A stretch of 24,390 nucleotides of DNA from Anaerohabitans sp036788095. GTDB taxonomy: Bacteria; Zhuqueibacterota; Zhuqueibacteria; Residuimicrobiales; Residuimicrobiaceae. This document shows, piece by piece, positions 14,792 through 22,791 of this stretch (positions are counted from its first letter, which is position 1; every line of letters starts with the position of its first letter). Position numbers and translations under genes: made by a program. The notes beneath the pieces were generated by a model that saw nothing but the letters and a program-made list of their open reading frames with translations, was not told where the DNA came from and did no database searches. Location: contig DAIQOA010000052.1 of NCBI GenBank assembly GCA_036788095.1, positions 1 to 24,390 of the forward strand. Direction: 5' to 3'.

Positions 14792-15994
14792 CTACAGATC
14801 GGTCATGGCGCCGGCTACGATGTTGGCGATGGCGCTGCGCAGTGAATCCACCTCTCCCCGGTCCTGAGGATGGACACGATTGGTCAGGATGATGATGAAC
14901 GATTGGGTGGCCGGATCGATCCAGATGGAGGTGCCGGTGTATCCGGTGTGGCCGTAACCCAGATCAGGCAGCAGATCGCCGCCCACCCAGGAGACTCCGT
15001 CTTTGACCACCCAGCCGTAGCCGCGTTTGGCCTGGCTGGGGGTTTCAGGAATATGGATCATGCGTTTCACGGTCACCGGGCTGAGAATGCGCACCCGGTT
15101 CAGCACGCCGCCGTTGAGCATCATCTGGCAGTAGCGCGCCAGGTCGTCCACCGTGGAATAGAGACCGGCGTTGCCCGAGATGCCGCCCTGCAACCGGGCC
15201 AGCGGATCGTGGACGATGCCGAGCCAGGGTTGTCCGTTCACCACTTCAGTGGGCACGCACAAGGACAGCAGATCAGCTCCGGGCACATAGGTGGTATGGC
15301 GCATGCGCAGAGGCCGGAACACCGCCTCCTGGCTGAATGTGTGCACGTTTTTGCCGGTAATTTTTTCGATCACATGGGCCAGGGTGATGAATCCCAGACA
15401 GCTGTAGCGATAGACCTCGCCGGGCGCGTTCATCTTTTTCAAGCCGGCGATATAGTTAGCCAGCGCTTCGCGCGTGCAGGGTTGTCCCAGCCTGAGCGCC
15501 GCGGTATCCGCGTTGGTGTAGGCCGGCAGGCCGGAGGTGTGGGTGAGCAGATGCCAGATTCGCGCCTCTTCCGCCCAGGAACTGTCCGGATTTTGATAGC
15601 GGGTGAACTCGGGAAGGTAGTTGGACACGCGGTCGGTCAGGCGCAGCCGGCCGCGTTCGCACAGCACCATGATCGACGTGGCGGTGGCCACCGGTTTGGT
15701 GACCGAGGCCATATCGAACATTTTGTCGACGGTCATAGGGATTTTTTCCGGCACCAATCCGGCATATCCAAAGGCTTTGCGATAGACCACCTGTCCACGC
15801 CGCGAGACCAGCACCACGGCGCCGGGAATGGTTTTTTCTTCAATGGTTGTTGCGACCACCGTATCGATCCATGTCAGGGATTTTCGATCTATGCCCGCTC
15901 GAGCAAAGGAGGGTTTGGTTGCGGGTTCGGCCGATTGGGCTGCATGCACCAGGGGCAGGAGACAGAGCCCGGCCAGGAGGAGATATTTTTTCAT
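14792..15994 (-). CDS. Exported beta-lactamase-family serine hydrolase
   Basis: A 400-residue protein with an N-terminal signal peptide (KKYLLLAGLCLLPLVHAAQSA), exported to the periplasm. It belongs to the beta-lactamase/D-alanyl-D-alanine carboxypeptidase fold (class C-like). The catalytic SxxK motif is SVTK (Ser97, Lys100). The second motif is Tyr197-Ser198-Cys199, where most members have Tyr-Ser-Asn. The third, usually Lys/His-Thr/Ser-Gly, is HTGYTGTSIW near residue 343. Such proteins include esterases, peptidases of cell-wall fragments and D-amino-acid hydrolases; few are true lactamases. The Asn-to-Cys change may alter activity. A near-consensus promoter lies upstream, and the gene is divergent from an exported metallopeptidase. 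The substrate cannot be assigned. Confidence 0.88.
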   Translation of the reverse strand: MKKYLLLAGLCLLPLVHAAQSAEPATKPSFARAGIDRKSLTWIDTVVATTIEEKTIPGAVVLVSRRGQVVYRKAFGYAGLVPEKIPMTVDKMFDMASVTKPVATATSIMVLCERGRLRLTDRVSNYLPEFTRYQNPDSSWAEEARIWHLLTHTSGLPAYTNADTAALRLGQPCTREALANYIAGLKKMNAPGEVYRYSCLGFITLAHVIEKITGKNVHTFSQEAVFRPLRMRHTTYVPGADLLSLCVPTEVVNGQPWLGIVHDPLARLQGGISGNAGLYSTVDDLARYCQMMLNGGVLNRVRILSPVTVKRMIHIPETPSQAKRGYGWVVKDGVSWVGGDLLPDLGYGHTGYTGTSIWIDPATQSFIIILTNRVHPQDRGEVDSLRSAIANIVAGAMTDL

Positions 15995-16041
15995 CGTTCA
16001 ACTCTTTCGTTATCATTCGTTGATCGCCGCTGATTTATCTC

Positions 16042-16070
16042 AATATAGCTTTCCTGCGGCAGCATTTCAA
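16042..16070 (-). promoter_or_regulatory. Predicted promoter of the serine hydrolase gene
   Basis: On the minus strand TTGAAA (16070-16065), a 17-nt spacer and TATATT (16047-16042). Both elements are close to the sigma70 consensus. The leader would be about 40 nt. Confidence 0.55.
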
Positions 16071-16084
16071 GCAAGAAAATGTCC

Positions 16085-16113
16085 TTGGAAATCGTCGCCA
16101 TTTTTAGTAAACT
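16085..16113 (+). promoter_or_regulatory. Possible promoter of the metallopeptidase gene
   Basis: TTGGAA (16085-16090), 17 nt, TAAACT (16108-16113), ending 28 nt before the ATG at 16142. It lies back to back with the serine hydrolase promoter. The match is moderate. Confidence 0.35.
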
Positions 16114-16141
16114 ATATTTTAGGCTATCTCGGAGTGCTGTT

Positions 16142-17803
16142 ATGAAAACGTTTTTGGGGATGGTTTGCGTGCTGGCTCTGTTCTGTGCGCATACGGGAGA
16201 GGACGCCTTGAGACAGTTTATCGATGCGCATGTGGCGCAGGTTCAGCCGCTGCAAAAGGAGGCCAACCTGGCTTACTGGAAGGCGGCCTGCACCGGCGAT
16301 TCATCCGCCTACAGCCGTTATGCGGCGTTGAATCTGCAGCTCAGGCAGATCTACAGCGACCGCAAAGCCTTTGAGTTTTTGACCCGTTTGCAAAAGAACG
16401 GCGCTATCACCGATCCGCTGCAAGCCCGACAGCTGCAGCTGCTGGTCAACGCCTATATGGAGAATCAGATCGATCCCCAGCTGCTGAAGCAAATGGTTGA
16501 GCTGGCTGCAAAGGTGGAGCAAACCTTCAGCACCTTTCGCGGCCGGATCGACGGCGAGACGGTGAGCGCCGGTCGGATCGATGAGATATTCAAGAACGAA
16601 ACCGATGCCGGCAAGCGGCGGTTGGCTTGGGAGGCGAGCAAACAGGTGGGCGGCCGGGTTGCGCAGGATCTGATCGCACTGGTTCGCCTGCGCAATCAGG
16701 CGGCGCACAGCCTGGGTTTCAAGGATTATCACGCCCTGGCGCTGCACCTGGCGGAGCAGAGCCAGGAGGAGGTGGACCGCGTGTTCACCGAGCTGTTCGA
16801 GTTGAGCCGGACGCCTTTCAGCGAGCTGCGCCGCAGAATGGATGAAGAGCTGGCGAAAACGTACGGGGTACAAGTCTCCGGCCTGGCGCCATGGCATTAT
16901 CAGGACCCGTTTTTTCAGGAAGCGCCGGCGGATAACGCGTTCGATCCGGACCACTATTACGCGGGTCAGGATGTGAAACAGCTGGCCGCCGAGTTTTATC
17001 GCGGCATCGGGCTGGATGTGACCGCCATCCTCGACCACAGCGATCTTTATGAACGCGATGGCAAAAATCCGCACGCCTTCAGCACGGACATCGACCGCTG
17101 CGGCGATGTGCGCATCCTGTGCAATCTGCGGAACAACGAGCGGTGGATGGAGACCCTGTTGCATGAATTGGGGCATGCGACCTATGATCGCTATCACGAT
17201 CCATCGCTGCCCTATCTGCTGCGCCAGCCCGCTCATGCCTTCACCACAGAGGCGATCGCCATGTTTTTCGGCCGTTTCAGCCGTCAGCCCGAGTGGATGC
17301 GGGACCTGTTGAACCTGCCGCCGGCTGAATATGAAAAGATCAAAGAGCTGTCCGCCTCCTCCATGGCCGCCAAGCAGTTGATCTTTGCCCGTTGGGCCAT
17401 GGTGATGTATTACTTTGAAAAAGAGCTATACGCCGATCCGGATCAGGATCTCAACCGGTTGTGGTGGCAATTGGTGGAAAAATATCAGATGATTCACTCG
17501 CCCAGCGACCGTGACGAACCGGATTGGGCGGCCAAGATCCACTTTACCATTGCGCCGTGTTATTATCACAACTATTTGTTGGGCGAGCTGTTTGCCTCTC
17601 AGCTCACCGATTATATAAAGCGCACGCTGCCTGCGCCTGCGGGCGGCGCGTGGAGTGCGGTCGGCTGCGCGGCTCTCGGCGATACGCTGCGGAACCGGGT
17701 TTTCATGCCGGCGAGCCGCTATCGTTGGGATGAGATGATCGCCAGGGCCACCGGCGAACCGCTCAGCGCCCGCTGCTTTGTCCGGCAATTCATCACCCAG
17801 TGA
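16142..17803 (+). CDS. Exported zinc metallopeptidase, M2/M3 (gluzincin) type
   Basis: A 553-residue, mostly helical peptidase with a signal peptide (KTFLGMVCVLALFCAHTG), so it acts in the periplasm or envelope. ATG 16142 follows GGAGTG; the in-frame ATG at 16079 has no such site and would bury the signal. The zinc site is HELGH (His341, Glu342, His345), and the third ligand is Glu370 in FTTEAIAMFFGR, 25 residues after the second His. This gluzincin layout is shared by M2 peptidyl-dipeptidases (ACE-like) and M3 oligopeptidases. The N-terminal helices (EANLAYWKAACTGDSSAY) and total length favour the bacterial M2-like branch. It probably trims peptides. Its stop overlaps a possible GTG of the next gene, so the two are likely one transcript. 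Confidence 0.88.
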   Translation: MKTFLGMVCVLALFCAHTGEDALRQFIDAHVAQVQPLQKEANLAYWKAACTGDSSAYSRYAALNLQLRQIYSDRKAFEFLTRLQKNGAITDPLQARQLQLLVNAYMENQIDPQLLKQMVELAAKVEQTFSTFRGRIDGETVSAGRIDEIFKNETDAGKRRLAWEASKQVGGRVAQDLIALVRLRNQAAHSLGFKDYHALALHLAEQSQEEVDRVFTELFELSRTPFSELRRRMDEELAKTYGVQVSGLAPWHYQDPFFQEAPADNAFDPDHYYAGQDVKQLAAEFYRGIGLDVTAILDHSDLYERDGKNPHAFSTDIDRCGDVRILCNLRNNERWMETLLHELGHATYDRYHDPSLPYLLRQPAHAFTTEAIAMFFGRFSRQPEWMRDLLNLPPAEYEKIKELSASSMAAKQLIFARWAMVMYYFEKELYADPDQDLNRLWWQLVEKYQMIHSPSDRDEPDWAAKIHFTIAPCYYHNYLLGELFASQLTDYIKRTLPAPAGGAWSAVGCAALGDTLRNRVFMPASRYRWDEMIARATGEPLSARCFVRQFITQ

Positions 17804-17817
17804 CCGGAACAACCCCT

Positions 17818-19152
17818 ATGGATCGCATTGACAGAACCATGGTGAGAGTGATGCCGGACGGCACGGAGAAGCACGTCAATCCGTTCACCGGCACCGAGGT
17901 TTGGTTTATCCCCGGCCGCAAGAGCCGACCCATTTTCACCGGCATTCCCTCCACGGCGCAGCGGATTGAGGTCCGCCAGCCGGAGGATTACTGCAACTTT
18001 TGTCCCGGCCGGCAGATGAACACGCCGCCGGAAAAAACCCATATAATCTTTGCCGAGGGCGGCCGGTTGATTCGTGACCGGCTGCAGGCTGAGGAGGGAT
18101 TAGCCGAGGGGGCGCTGTTCCGCCGCATCGCCAATCTTTTTGAAATCGTCACCATCGACTATTGGAAGAAAAATTTTAATTACCGGCTGTCGGACACAAA
18201 CCGTTCCTGGAAAGAACGCTACTTGTCCACGGACCGTGGGCGCGCACACGCCCTTTCCGTCGTTGATTTAAAGCTGAAATATTCCGGATTGAGCGAAGAG
18301 GAGATCCAACGGTTTCCGCAGGAGCGCAAGTACGATCTGACCGACGCCTTTTTCGGCGGCTCTCATGAGCTGGTGATCCCCAGTCGGCATTACCGGTCCG
18401 GCGCCGAGTGGGACTCCCAGCTATGCTCCTCCGGCGAATTGACCCCGGAAGAGCATTTCGATTATTTTCGTTTCACCCTCGCCGCCATGTCCGACATTCA
18501 GGCCAACAACCGCTATGTCCGTTATATCGCCGTGTATCAGAACTGGCTCAAGGAAGCGGGCGCTTCGTTCGACCATCTGCACAAACAACTATGCGGCCTG
18601 GATGAATGGGGCGTGTCGTTGGAGGGCGAGCTGAATATGGCCTATCGCAATCCGAACATGTACAACGAGTATGCGGCCAATTACGCCGCCTACAACAACT
18701 ATGTGCTGTGCGAAAACGATCATGCGGTGGCGTTCGTCGATCTGGGCCATCGCCACCCCAGCATCGCCATCTATTCCAAAAGCATCAACTGCCGGCCCTG
18801 CAACCACACGGAGGAGGAGTTGCGCGGGTTCAGCGATGTGGTGCATGCGGTGCACGTGGCCTCTGGAGCGAACATCTCTTGCAACGAGGAGTGGTATTAC
18901 CGGCCGTTTGATTCCACCATTCCCATCCCCTGGCATATTCTCATCAAATGGCGCATCAACATCGCCGCCGGATTTGAAGGCGGCACCAAGATCTATGTCA
19001 ATCCGATCTCGTTGACCGAGTTGCGCGACAAGCTGGTTCCGCGATTGTTCGAATTGCGCTATCAGGGGCGCCTGGGCCGATTGTTGATCGCCGAGGAGTG
19101 TCCGGTGCGGCCCAATTCCCTGTTGTATTATAAAAACGATTTTGAAACCTGA
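17818..19152 (+). CDS. DUF4921 protein, GalT-like HIT-superfamily fold
   Basis: A 444-residue cytosolic protein resembling galactose-1-phosphate uridylyltransferase. Seen: NPFTGTEVWFIPGRKSRP near the N-terminus, then YCNFCPGR (Cys59, Cys62), equal to the CxxC zinc pair of GalT. The active-site stretch is YQNWLKEAGASFDHLHKQL, where His253-x-His255-x-Gln257 matches the HPHxQ motif; His255 would be the nucleotidylated nucleophile. A second Cys pair follows later (NCRPCNH). The match is to the DUF4921 family, whose reaction is not known to me; transfer or hydrolysis of a nucleotide from a sugar phosphate is the natural inference. The start is uncertain: GTG 17800 overlaps the peptidase stop, while ATG 17818 has only a weak GGAA ahead. 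Confidence 0.82.
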   Translation: MDRIDRTMVRVMPDGTEKHVNPFTGTEVWFIPGRKSRPIFTGIPSTAQRIEVRQPEDYCNFCPGRQMNTPPEKTHIIFAEGGRLIRDRLQAEEGLAEGALFRRIANLFEIVTIDYWKKNFNYRLSDTNRSWKERYLSTDRGRAHALSVVDLKLKYSGLSEEEIQRFPQERKYDLTDAFFGGSHELVIPSRHYRSGAEWDSQLCSSGELTPEEHFDYFRFTLAAMSDIQANNRYVRYIAVYQNWLKEAGASFDHLHKQLCGLDEWGVSLEGELNMAYRNPNMYNEYAANYAAYNNYVLCENDHAVAFVDLGHRHPSIAIYSKSINCRPCNHTEEELRGFSDVVHAVHVASGANISCNEEWYYRPFDSTIPIPWHILIKWRINIAAGFEGGTKIYVNPISLTELRDKLVPRLFELRYQGRLGRLLIAEECPVRPNSLLYYKNDFET

Positions 19153-19180
19153 ATCCGCATCGCCTGGGGAAGGATCTGAC

Positions 19181-19783
19181 TTGACGCGTTGTGCACATGG
19201 ACTCGGGCGGATGGGGTGGGTGATGCTGCTGGTGCTGGCCTGCCGATCGCCGTTCGCCACCCGTGATCCGGAGCCGCCGATCAACCAGCAATCCAACTGG
19301 ATCCAACCCACGTCGTCCAGTTATGTGTTGATCAATCTGCGCAATGCGATCGCGGAGAAAAACGCGCAGAACTATCTGCGCTGTCTGGCGGATACCGGCA
19401 AGGCCGGCCGACGGTTCCTCTTTATTCCGGAACAGTCGGTCAACGCCGCGAATCCCGGCGTTTTCAGAAACTGGGGATATGAGGAGGAGCGCATCTATCT
19501 GAATCAGTTGCTGCTCTATCTGCCGAAAGATTCGACCAGTCAATTAGTCCTGACCTCTTTGCGCGAGAGCGTGTATCAGGATTCGGTGATTCTGGTGCAA
19601 GAGTACGAGCTCACCCTGCGGCATCAACGTCAGGCGGCCGTCGGTCTGGCGAAAACTCGCGGGCAGATCGAATTCCGCCTGATTCGTTCCTTGGAGAACA
19701 TGTGGTACATCCATCGCTGGACCGATTACGCCACCGCCAGTCAGCCGACCTGGAGCGCGGTGCGGGCGGCGTTCGGCAACTGA
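19181..19783 (+). CDS. Hypothetical lipoprotein
   Basis: This 200-residue predicted lipoprotein is not one I recognise. I chose TTG 19181 because AAGGA lies 6-7 nt before it and it yields a short signal peptide (TRCAHGLGR, then MGWVMLLVLA) ending in lipobox Cys21 (VLAC). The frame itself opens earlier, at a TTG overlapping the end of the DUF4921 gene. The mature part starts with a flexible Pro/Asn-rich stretch. It then has an alpha+beta domain with PTSSSYVLINLRNAIAEKNAQNYLRCLAD and a closing MWYIHRWTDYATA, reminiscent of an NTF2-like cone fold (by feel, not by alignment). It follows the DUF4921 gene by 28 nt. An envelope-anchored binding or assembly role is possible. Confidence 0.7.
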   Translation: MTRCAHGLGRMGWVMLLVLACRSPFATRDPEPPINQQSNWIQPTSSSYVLINLRNAIAEKNAQNYLRCLADTGKAGRRFLFIPEQSVNAANPGVFRNWGYEEERIYLNQLLLYLPKDSTSQLVLTSLRESVYQDSVILVQEYELTLRHQRQAAVGLAKTRGQIEFRLIRSLENMWYIHRWTDYATASQPTWSAVRAAFGN

Positions 19784-19850
19784 GAGATCGGCTTGGCAAA
19801 TTCCGGGGAAGAACTTGATCTGCGGGATGCATGATCATGTGCTGCAATGA

Positions 19851-20075
19851 TTCAACCACGAAGTTAAGAAGGACACGAAGAATAGGCCCTTTGACGAATT
19901 ATCGAATGAGATCGTTGGCTGCGCTGTCGAGGTTATCAAACTTTCAAGACTTGGATGATTGGAATCCGCTTGGCAGCAATGTCTTGCGAGAGAATTTTTT
20001 CTGGCTGTAAAGTTCCATGTTGAATTGGTTAAGAAAGGGATCAGAAGATTCGTTTTAGAACGCTTCACGAACTTG
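19851..20075 (+). pseudogene. Remnant of a GxxExxY-family (PD-(D/E)XK-like) gene
   Basis: A single frame reads NHEVKKDTK, then LSNEIVGCAVEVIKLSRLG, a TGA stop (19956-19958), LESAWQQCLAREFFLA, and finally FHVELVKKGIRRFVLE. The first parts match the start of GxxExxY proteins (NEIIGAAIEVHK..GPGLLESAYEECL). The last part matches their C-terminal end (FNVELLKxGIRRxV). The middle ~60 residues, with the nuclease-like core, are missing. An upstream ATG at 19847 is out of frame. So the gene is broken by a stop, an internal deletion and probably a 5' frameshift. The surrounding 406-nt gap between intact genes holds nothing else I can identify. After the remnant, the frame runs on without a stop into the deacetylase gene. 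Confidence 0.75.
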
Positions 20076-20189
20076 TACTCCCTTGTGGCTTTACGGATTG
20101 CCAAGTCATGCATCAACCAGCGGGGGCTTTTTTCCCCTCCCCTCCACCGCCGCTGCGCTGATGATGCGTTACGGGATGCGGGATGGCCG

Positions 20190-21353
20190 ATGAAAATAAA
20201 GTTGCCGAAATTGTCTTTTGACCGGCTGACGATGTGGATCATCGTTCTGTCGATCTCCGCCGTGGTTCTGGGTACGATCCGCATTGTGACCTGGCGGTCT
20301 GCCGGGACGCCGCCGCCTGTGGAACAGACGGCCCGGCCGGAAACCGCAAAGCCCCCGGCGTCCCCGAAGCCCACGGCGCCGGCGGTTATCGAGGCAGACC
20401 CTGAGGACGCAGCGGCCGCGGTGGAGGTTCTGACCCGGCTGCTCGGTGAATTTCACATTCGGGAAAATTTGATTCGCGACTCGGGCAGCACCTATTCGGC
20501 CACCGTGCCCAAAGAGCTGCCTGTGATCGATTTTCTTGCAGAGCTGCGCCGGCGTCTGGACAGGGTGGATGCACGGCTGGAACACATCAAGGATGACCGG
20601 GCCAGAAGCCGGATCGATGCGGAGCTGCTGGTGGATGACAAGTTGGCCCGCCGGGTCACTCTGTGGCGGCGCAGTGGATTGAAAACAGTGTCCGGCAAGG
20701 CGGCCATCATTATCGATGATTTTGGCTATTCCTACAACAGCCTGGTGAAGGAATTTCTCCTGCTGGGCTTTCCTCTGACCGTCTCCATCATCCCGGGTTT
20801 GGAGGAGAGCAAACGGGTGGCGCGCGAGGCGGCGCTGACCAACCGCACCATTCTGGTGCATATGCCTATGGAGCCGGAGGAGGGCAAATACGTGGACGAT
20901 GGATTCACCATCCTTTCCCGCCTTGATCCGGGGACGATCCGGCTGCGCGTGCGCAGCGCCTTTACCCAACTGCCCACGGCAGTGGGCATGAACAATCATC
21001 AGGGCTCCAAGACGACGTCCGACAGGGCGACGATGAAAATCGTGCTGGAGGAATTGAAGCGGCAGAACAAGATTTTTATCGACAGCCGGACCAACAGCGC
21101 CAGCGTGGCGATGGAGGTGGCCCGGTCGCTGCGCGTGCCGGCGGCGGCGAATCAGCTGTTCATCGACGCGGAGGATAATTCGGATTTCATTCGCAGCCAG
21201 TTGAATAAAATGGCCGATCTGGCGGTGGCCAACGGTCAGGTCGTCGCCATCGGCCATCTGCGCAAACGGACGCTGCGGGTACTGCAGGAGATGATGCCGC
21301 GGCTGCATACGCGGGGCATTGACTTTGTCTCCATCACCGATGTGATACCATAG
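20190..21353 (+). CDS. Divergent polysaccharide deacetylase (YibQ/DUF610 type)
   Basis: A 387-residue membrane-anchored protein: an N-terminal transmembrane helix (MWIIVLSISAVVLGTIRIV, residues 15-33), a Pro/Ala-rich periplasmic linker (34-70), a charged helical stretch (DFLAELRRRLDRVDARLEHI) and a NodB-like barrel. Barrel motifs are AIIIDDFGYS (Asp176, Asp177), FPLTVSIIPGL, LVHMPMEPEE, VGMNNHQGSKTTSD, IFIDSRTNS and a closing AIGHLR. These are the hallmarks of the divergent polysaccharide deacetylase family (PF04748), whose members are often periplasmic with an unproven substrate. ATG 20190 is chosen because the membrane anchor follows it directly. The open frame extends 77 codons upstream, but that part encodes the GxxExxY remnant. 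The ribosome site is weak. Confidence 0.9.
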   Translation: MKIKLPKLSFDRLTMWIIVLSISAVVLGTIRIVTWRSAGTPPPVEQTARPETAKPPASPKPTAPAVIEADPEDAAAAVEVLTRLLGEFHIRENLIRDSGSTYSATVPKELPVIDFLAELRRRLDRVDARLEHIKDDRARSRIDAELLVDDKLARRVTLWRRSGLKTVSGKAAIIIDDFGYSYNSLVKEFLLLGFPLTVSIIPGLEESKRVAREAALTNRTILVHMPMEPEEGKYVDDGFTILSRLDPGTIRLRVRSAFTQLPTAVGMNNHQGSKTTSDRATMKIVLEELKRQNKIFIDSRTNSASVAMEVARSLRVPAAANQLFIDAEDNSDFIRSQLNKMADLAVANGQVVAIGHLRKRTLRVLQEMMPRLHTRGIDFVSITDVIP

Positions 21354-21444
21354 GGAGTGCGGCGAACAGCCGCTGAGCGGAAACGGCGCCGTCGGCAATC
21401 GCCCAATCCGGCGTCTGGGGCTTTCATTTAGGAGAGGAAGCGGT

Positions 21445-22155
21445 ATGGCCAGATTATGTTTGTGCATCAATCAGGTGGCGCAATTGCGCCAGCTCAATAG
21501 AAAACGGGAGCCGGATCCGGTCAATGTGGCCATGGCTGCGGAGATCGCCGGTATCGACGGCATTGTGGTGTGCTGGGGACCCAATCGTTCGGATATCAGC
21601 GACCGCGATCTGCATGTGCTCAAGGAGGTCGTGAAAACCCATCTCAACCTGGCCATCCCGCTGGAAGACGAGATGGTGAAAAAGGCCATTCGCACGCTGC
21701 CCGACATGGTCACGCTGCTGCCGGCGGTGGAGGACGAGTCCGTGTCCCTGGATGTGGATGCCAACCTCGAATACATCGAGGAGGTGGCCGCCACGCTGCG
21801 CGCCAACAACATCGTCGTCAATGCGTTGATCGCGCCGGAGAACAATCAGGTGCGGGCCGCGGCGCGCGCCGGCATGGACTATGTGCAGATCAACACCTTT
21901 CCCTTTTCGCTGGTCGAGGATCTGGGCACCATGACCGAACAGGTAGAGCGCATTCGCTCCGTGGCGCTGGCGGCGCACAAACTCGGCATGGGCGTATCGG
22001 CCGGACGCGGGCTGTCCTATCAAAACATTCGCGAAATCGGCGGCATCGACATCATCGAAGAGTGTAACGTCGGCCGGGCGATCATCAGCCGCAGCCTGTT
22101 GGTCGGCATTGACCGCGCGGTCATCCATTTCAAATCGCAGTTGATCGGCAAGTGA
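21445..22155 (+). CDS. PdxJ-like TIM-barrel protein with substituted active site
   Basis: A 236-residue homologue of pyridoxine 5'-phosphate synthase (PdxJ), aligning along its whole length: EPDPVNVAMAAEIAGIDGIVV, ISDRDLHVLKEVV, VRAAARAGMDYVQIN, AGRGLSYQNI and NVGRAIISRSLLVGI. The residues that do chemistry in E. coli PdxJ, as I recall that sequence, are changed. The NIDH motif is cut to NQ (two residues lost); His45 becomes Cys43; His52 becomes Asp50; Glu72 becomes Ala70. The EIHTG stretch becomes QINTF (148-152), His193 of GHGL becomes Arg188, and GHAI becomes GRAI (Arg211). The phosphate-loop glycines remain. It is therefore unlikely to make pyridoxine phosphate. AGGAGAGGAAG precedes the ATG. 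The HD gene overlaps or abuts its stop, and a PLP-dependent lyase follows. I withhold the pdxJ symbol. Confidence 0.85.
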   Translation: MARLCLCINQVAQLRQLNRKREPDPVNVAMAAEIAGIDGIVVCWGPNRSDISDRDLHVLKEVVKTHLNLAIPLEDEMVKKAIRTLPDMVTLLPAVEDESVSLDVDANLEYIEEVAATLRANNIVVNALIAPENNQVRAAARAGMDYVQINTFPFSLVEDLGTMTEQVERIRSVALAAHKLGMGVSAGRGLSYQNIREIGGIDIIEECNVGRAIISRSLLVGIDRAVIHFKSQLIGK

Positions 22156-22163
22156 GGGCCGGC

Positions 22164-22700
22164 ATGATGCAGGAGAAAAAATTACGTTCCCTGTTTCCTG
22201 AATTCGATTGGATTCAGCAGGAGGGGCTGCGGCAAAAAACGGTCCGCTGCTGGCTCGACGCCATGAGCCGGGGCGGCTGGCGCCTGGAAGATCTCGACCG
22301 GCTGCCGTTCACCCTGCTCATCAGCGATTGTCCGGTCTCGTTCCGCACCCATGTCCGCAGTGTGACGCAGATGGCCGCGGCGGCGGCAAAAATTTTTACT
22401 GAGCACTATCCGAACGGGCCGGTGCTGAATCTGGATTGGGTGGTGAGCGGCGGCCTGCTGCACGATATCGGCAAATTGCTGGAATACAAGGTGGAGGACG
22501 GCCGCTTCGTCAAGAGCGAAAACGGCCGGCTGTTGCGCCATCCCTTCAGCGGCGCCGCTCTGGCGGCCGGCCACGATCTGCCTGACGCTGTGGTCCACAT
22601 CATCGCTACACACGCCAAAGAGGGCGACAGCGGCTATCGCACTCCGGAAAGCATCATCGTCCATCACGCCGATTTTATGAATTTTGAGCCGTTGAAATAG
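22164..22700 (+). CDS. HD-domain phosphohydrolase-like protein
   Basis: A 178-residue single-domain HD-superfamily protein. Metal-binding motifs are visible in order: His in FRTHVRSVTQMA, the His-Asp pair in GGLLHDIGKLLEY, His in HPFSGAALA, His in IIATHAKEG, and HHADFMNFE near the end. Such proteins hydrolyse phosphate mono- or diesters (nucleotides, cyclic nucleotides) with a divalent metal. The start is ATG 22164 (ATG 22167 is equally possible) behind GAGGG; GTG 22152 overlaps the PdxJ-like stop by 4 nt. Either way the gene is translationally close to the PdxJ-like gene. The N-terminal ~40 residues (FPEFDWIQQEGLRQKTVRCW) are helical and not part of the HD core. The substrate is unknown; the neighbours hint at a vitamin- or amino-acid-related phosphate, as inference only. 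Confidence 0.85.
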   Translation: MMQEKKLRSLFPEFDWIQQEGLRQKTVRCWLDAMSRGGWRLEDLDRLPFTLLISDCPVSFRTHVRSVTQMAAAAAKIFTEHYPNGPVLNLDWVVSGGLLHDIGKLLEYKVEDGRFVKSENGRLLRHPFSGAALAAGHDLPDAVVHIIATHAKEGDSGYRTPESIIVHHADFMNFEPLK

Positions 22701-22791
22701 CTGCAGCTGAAACCGACCCGCCCGCCGCCCGGACGCCGTTCGCAGCCTCCGGTGCAGCGCCGGGCCGCCATGTATTCAAACCAGAGGTACC

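Noticed and set aside
21359..21373. Hairpin GCGGC-GAACA-GCCGC just after the deacetylase stop as a terminator
   Set aside because: No T tract follows, and the stem is short; the 91-nt gap before the PdxJ-like gene otherwise shows only its ribosome site.
21445..22155. Calling this gene pdxJ with vitamin B6 synthesis as its function
   Set aside because: The overall match is good, but the catalytic His and Glu positions are substituted, so the functional name would be misleading.
22701..22791. Possible TnaC-like leader peptide upstream of the tryptophanase-like gene
   Set aside because: The gap is only 91 nt. The one short frame (ATG 22771) runs into the lyase gene out of frame and has no Trp codon before the start, so there is no sign of tryptophan attenuation.
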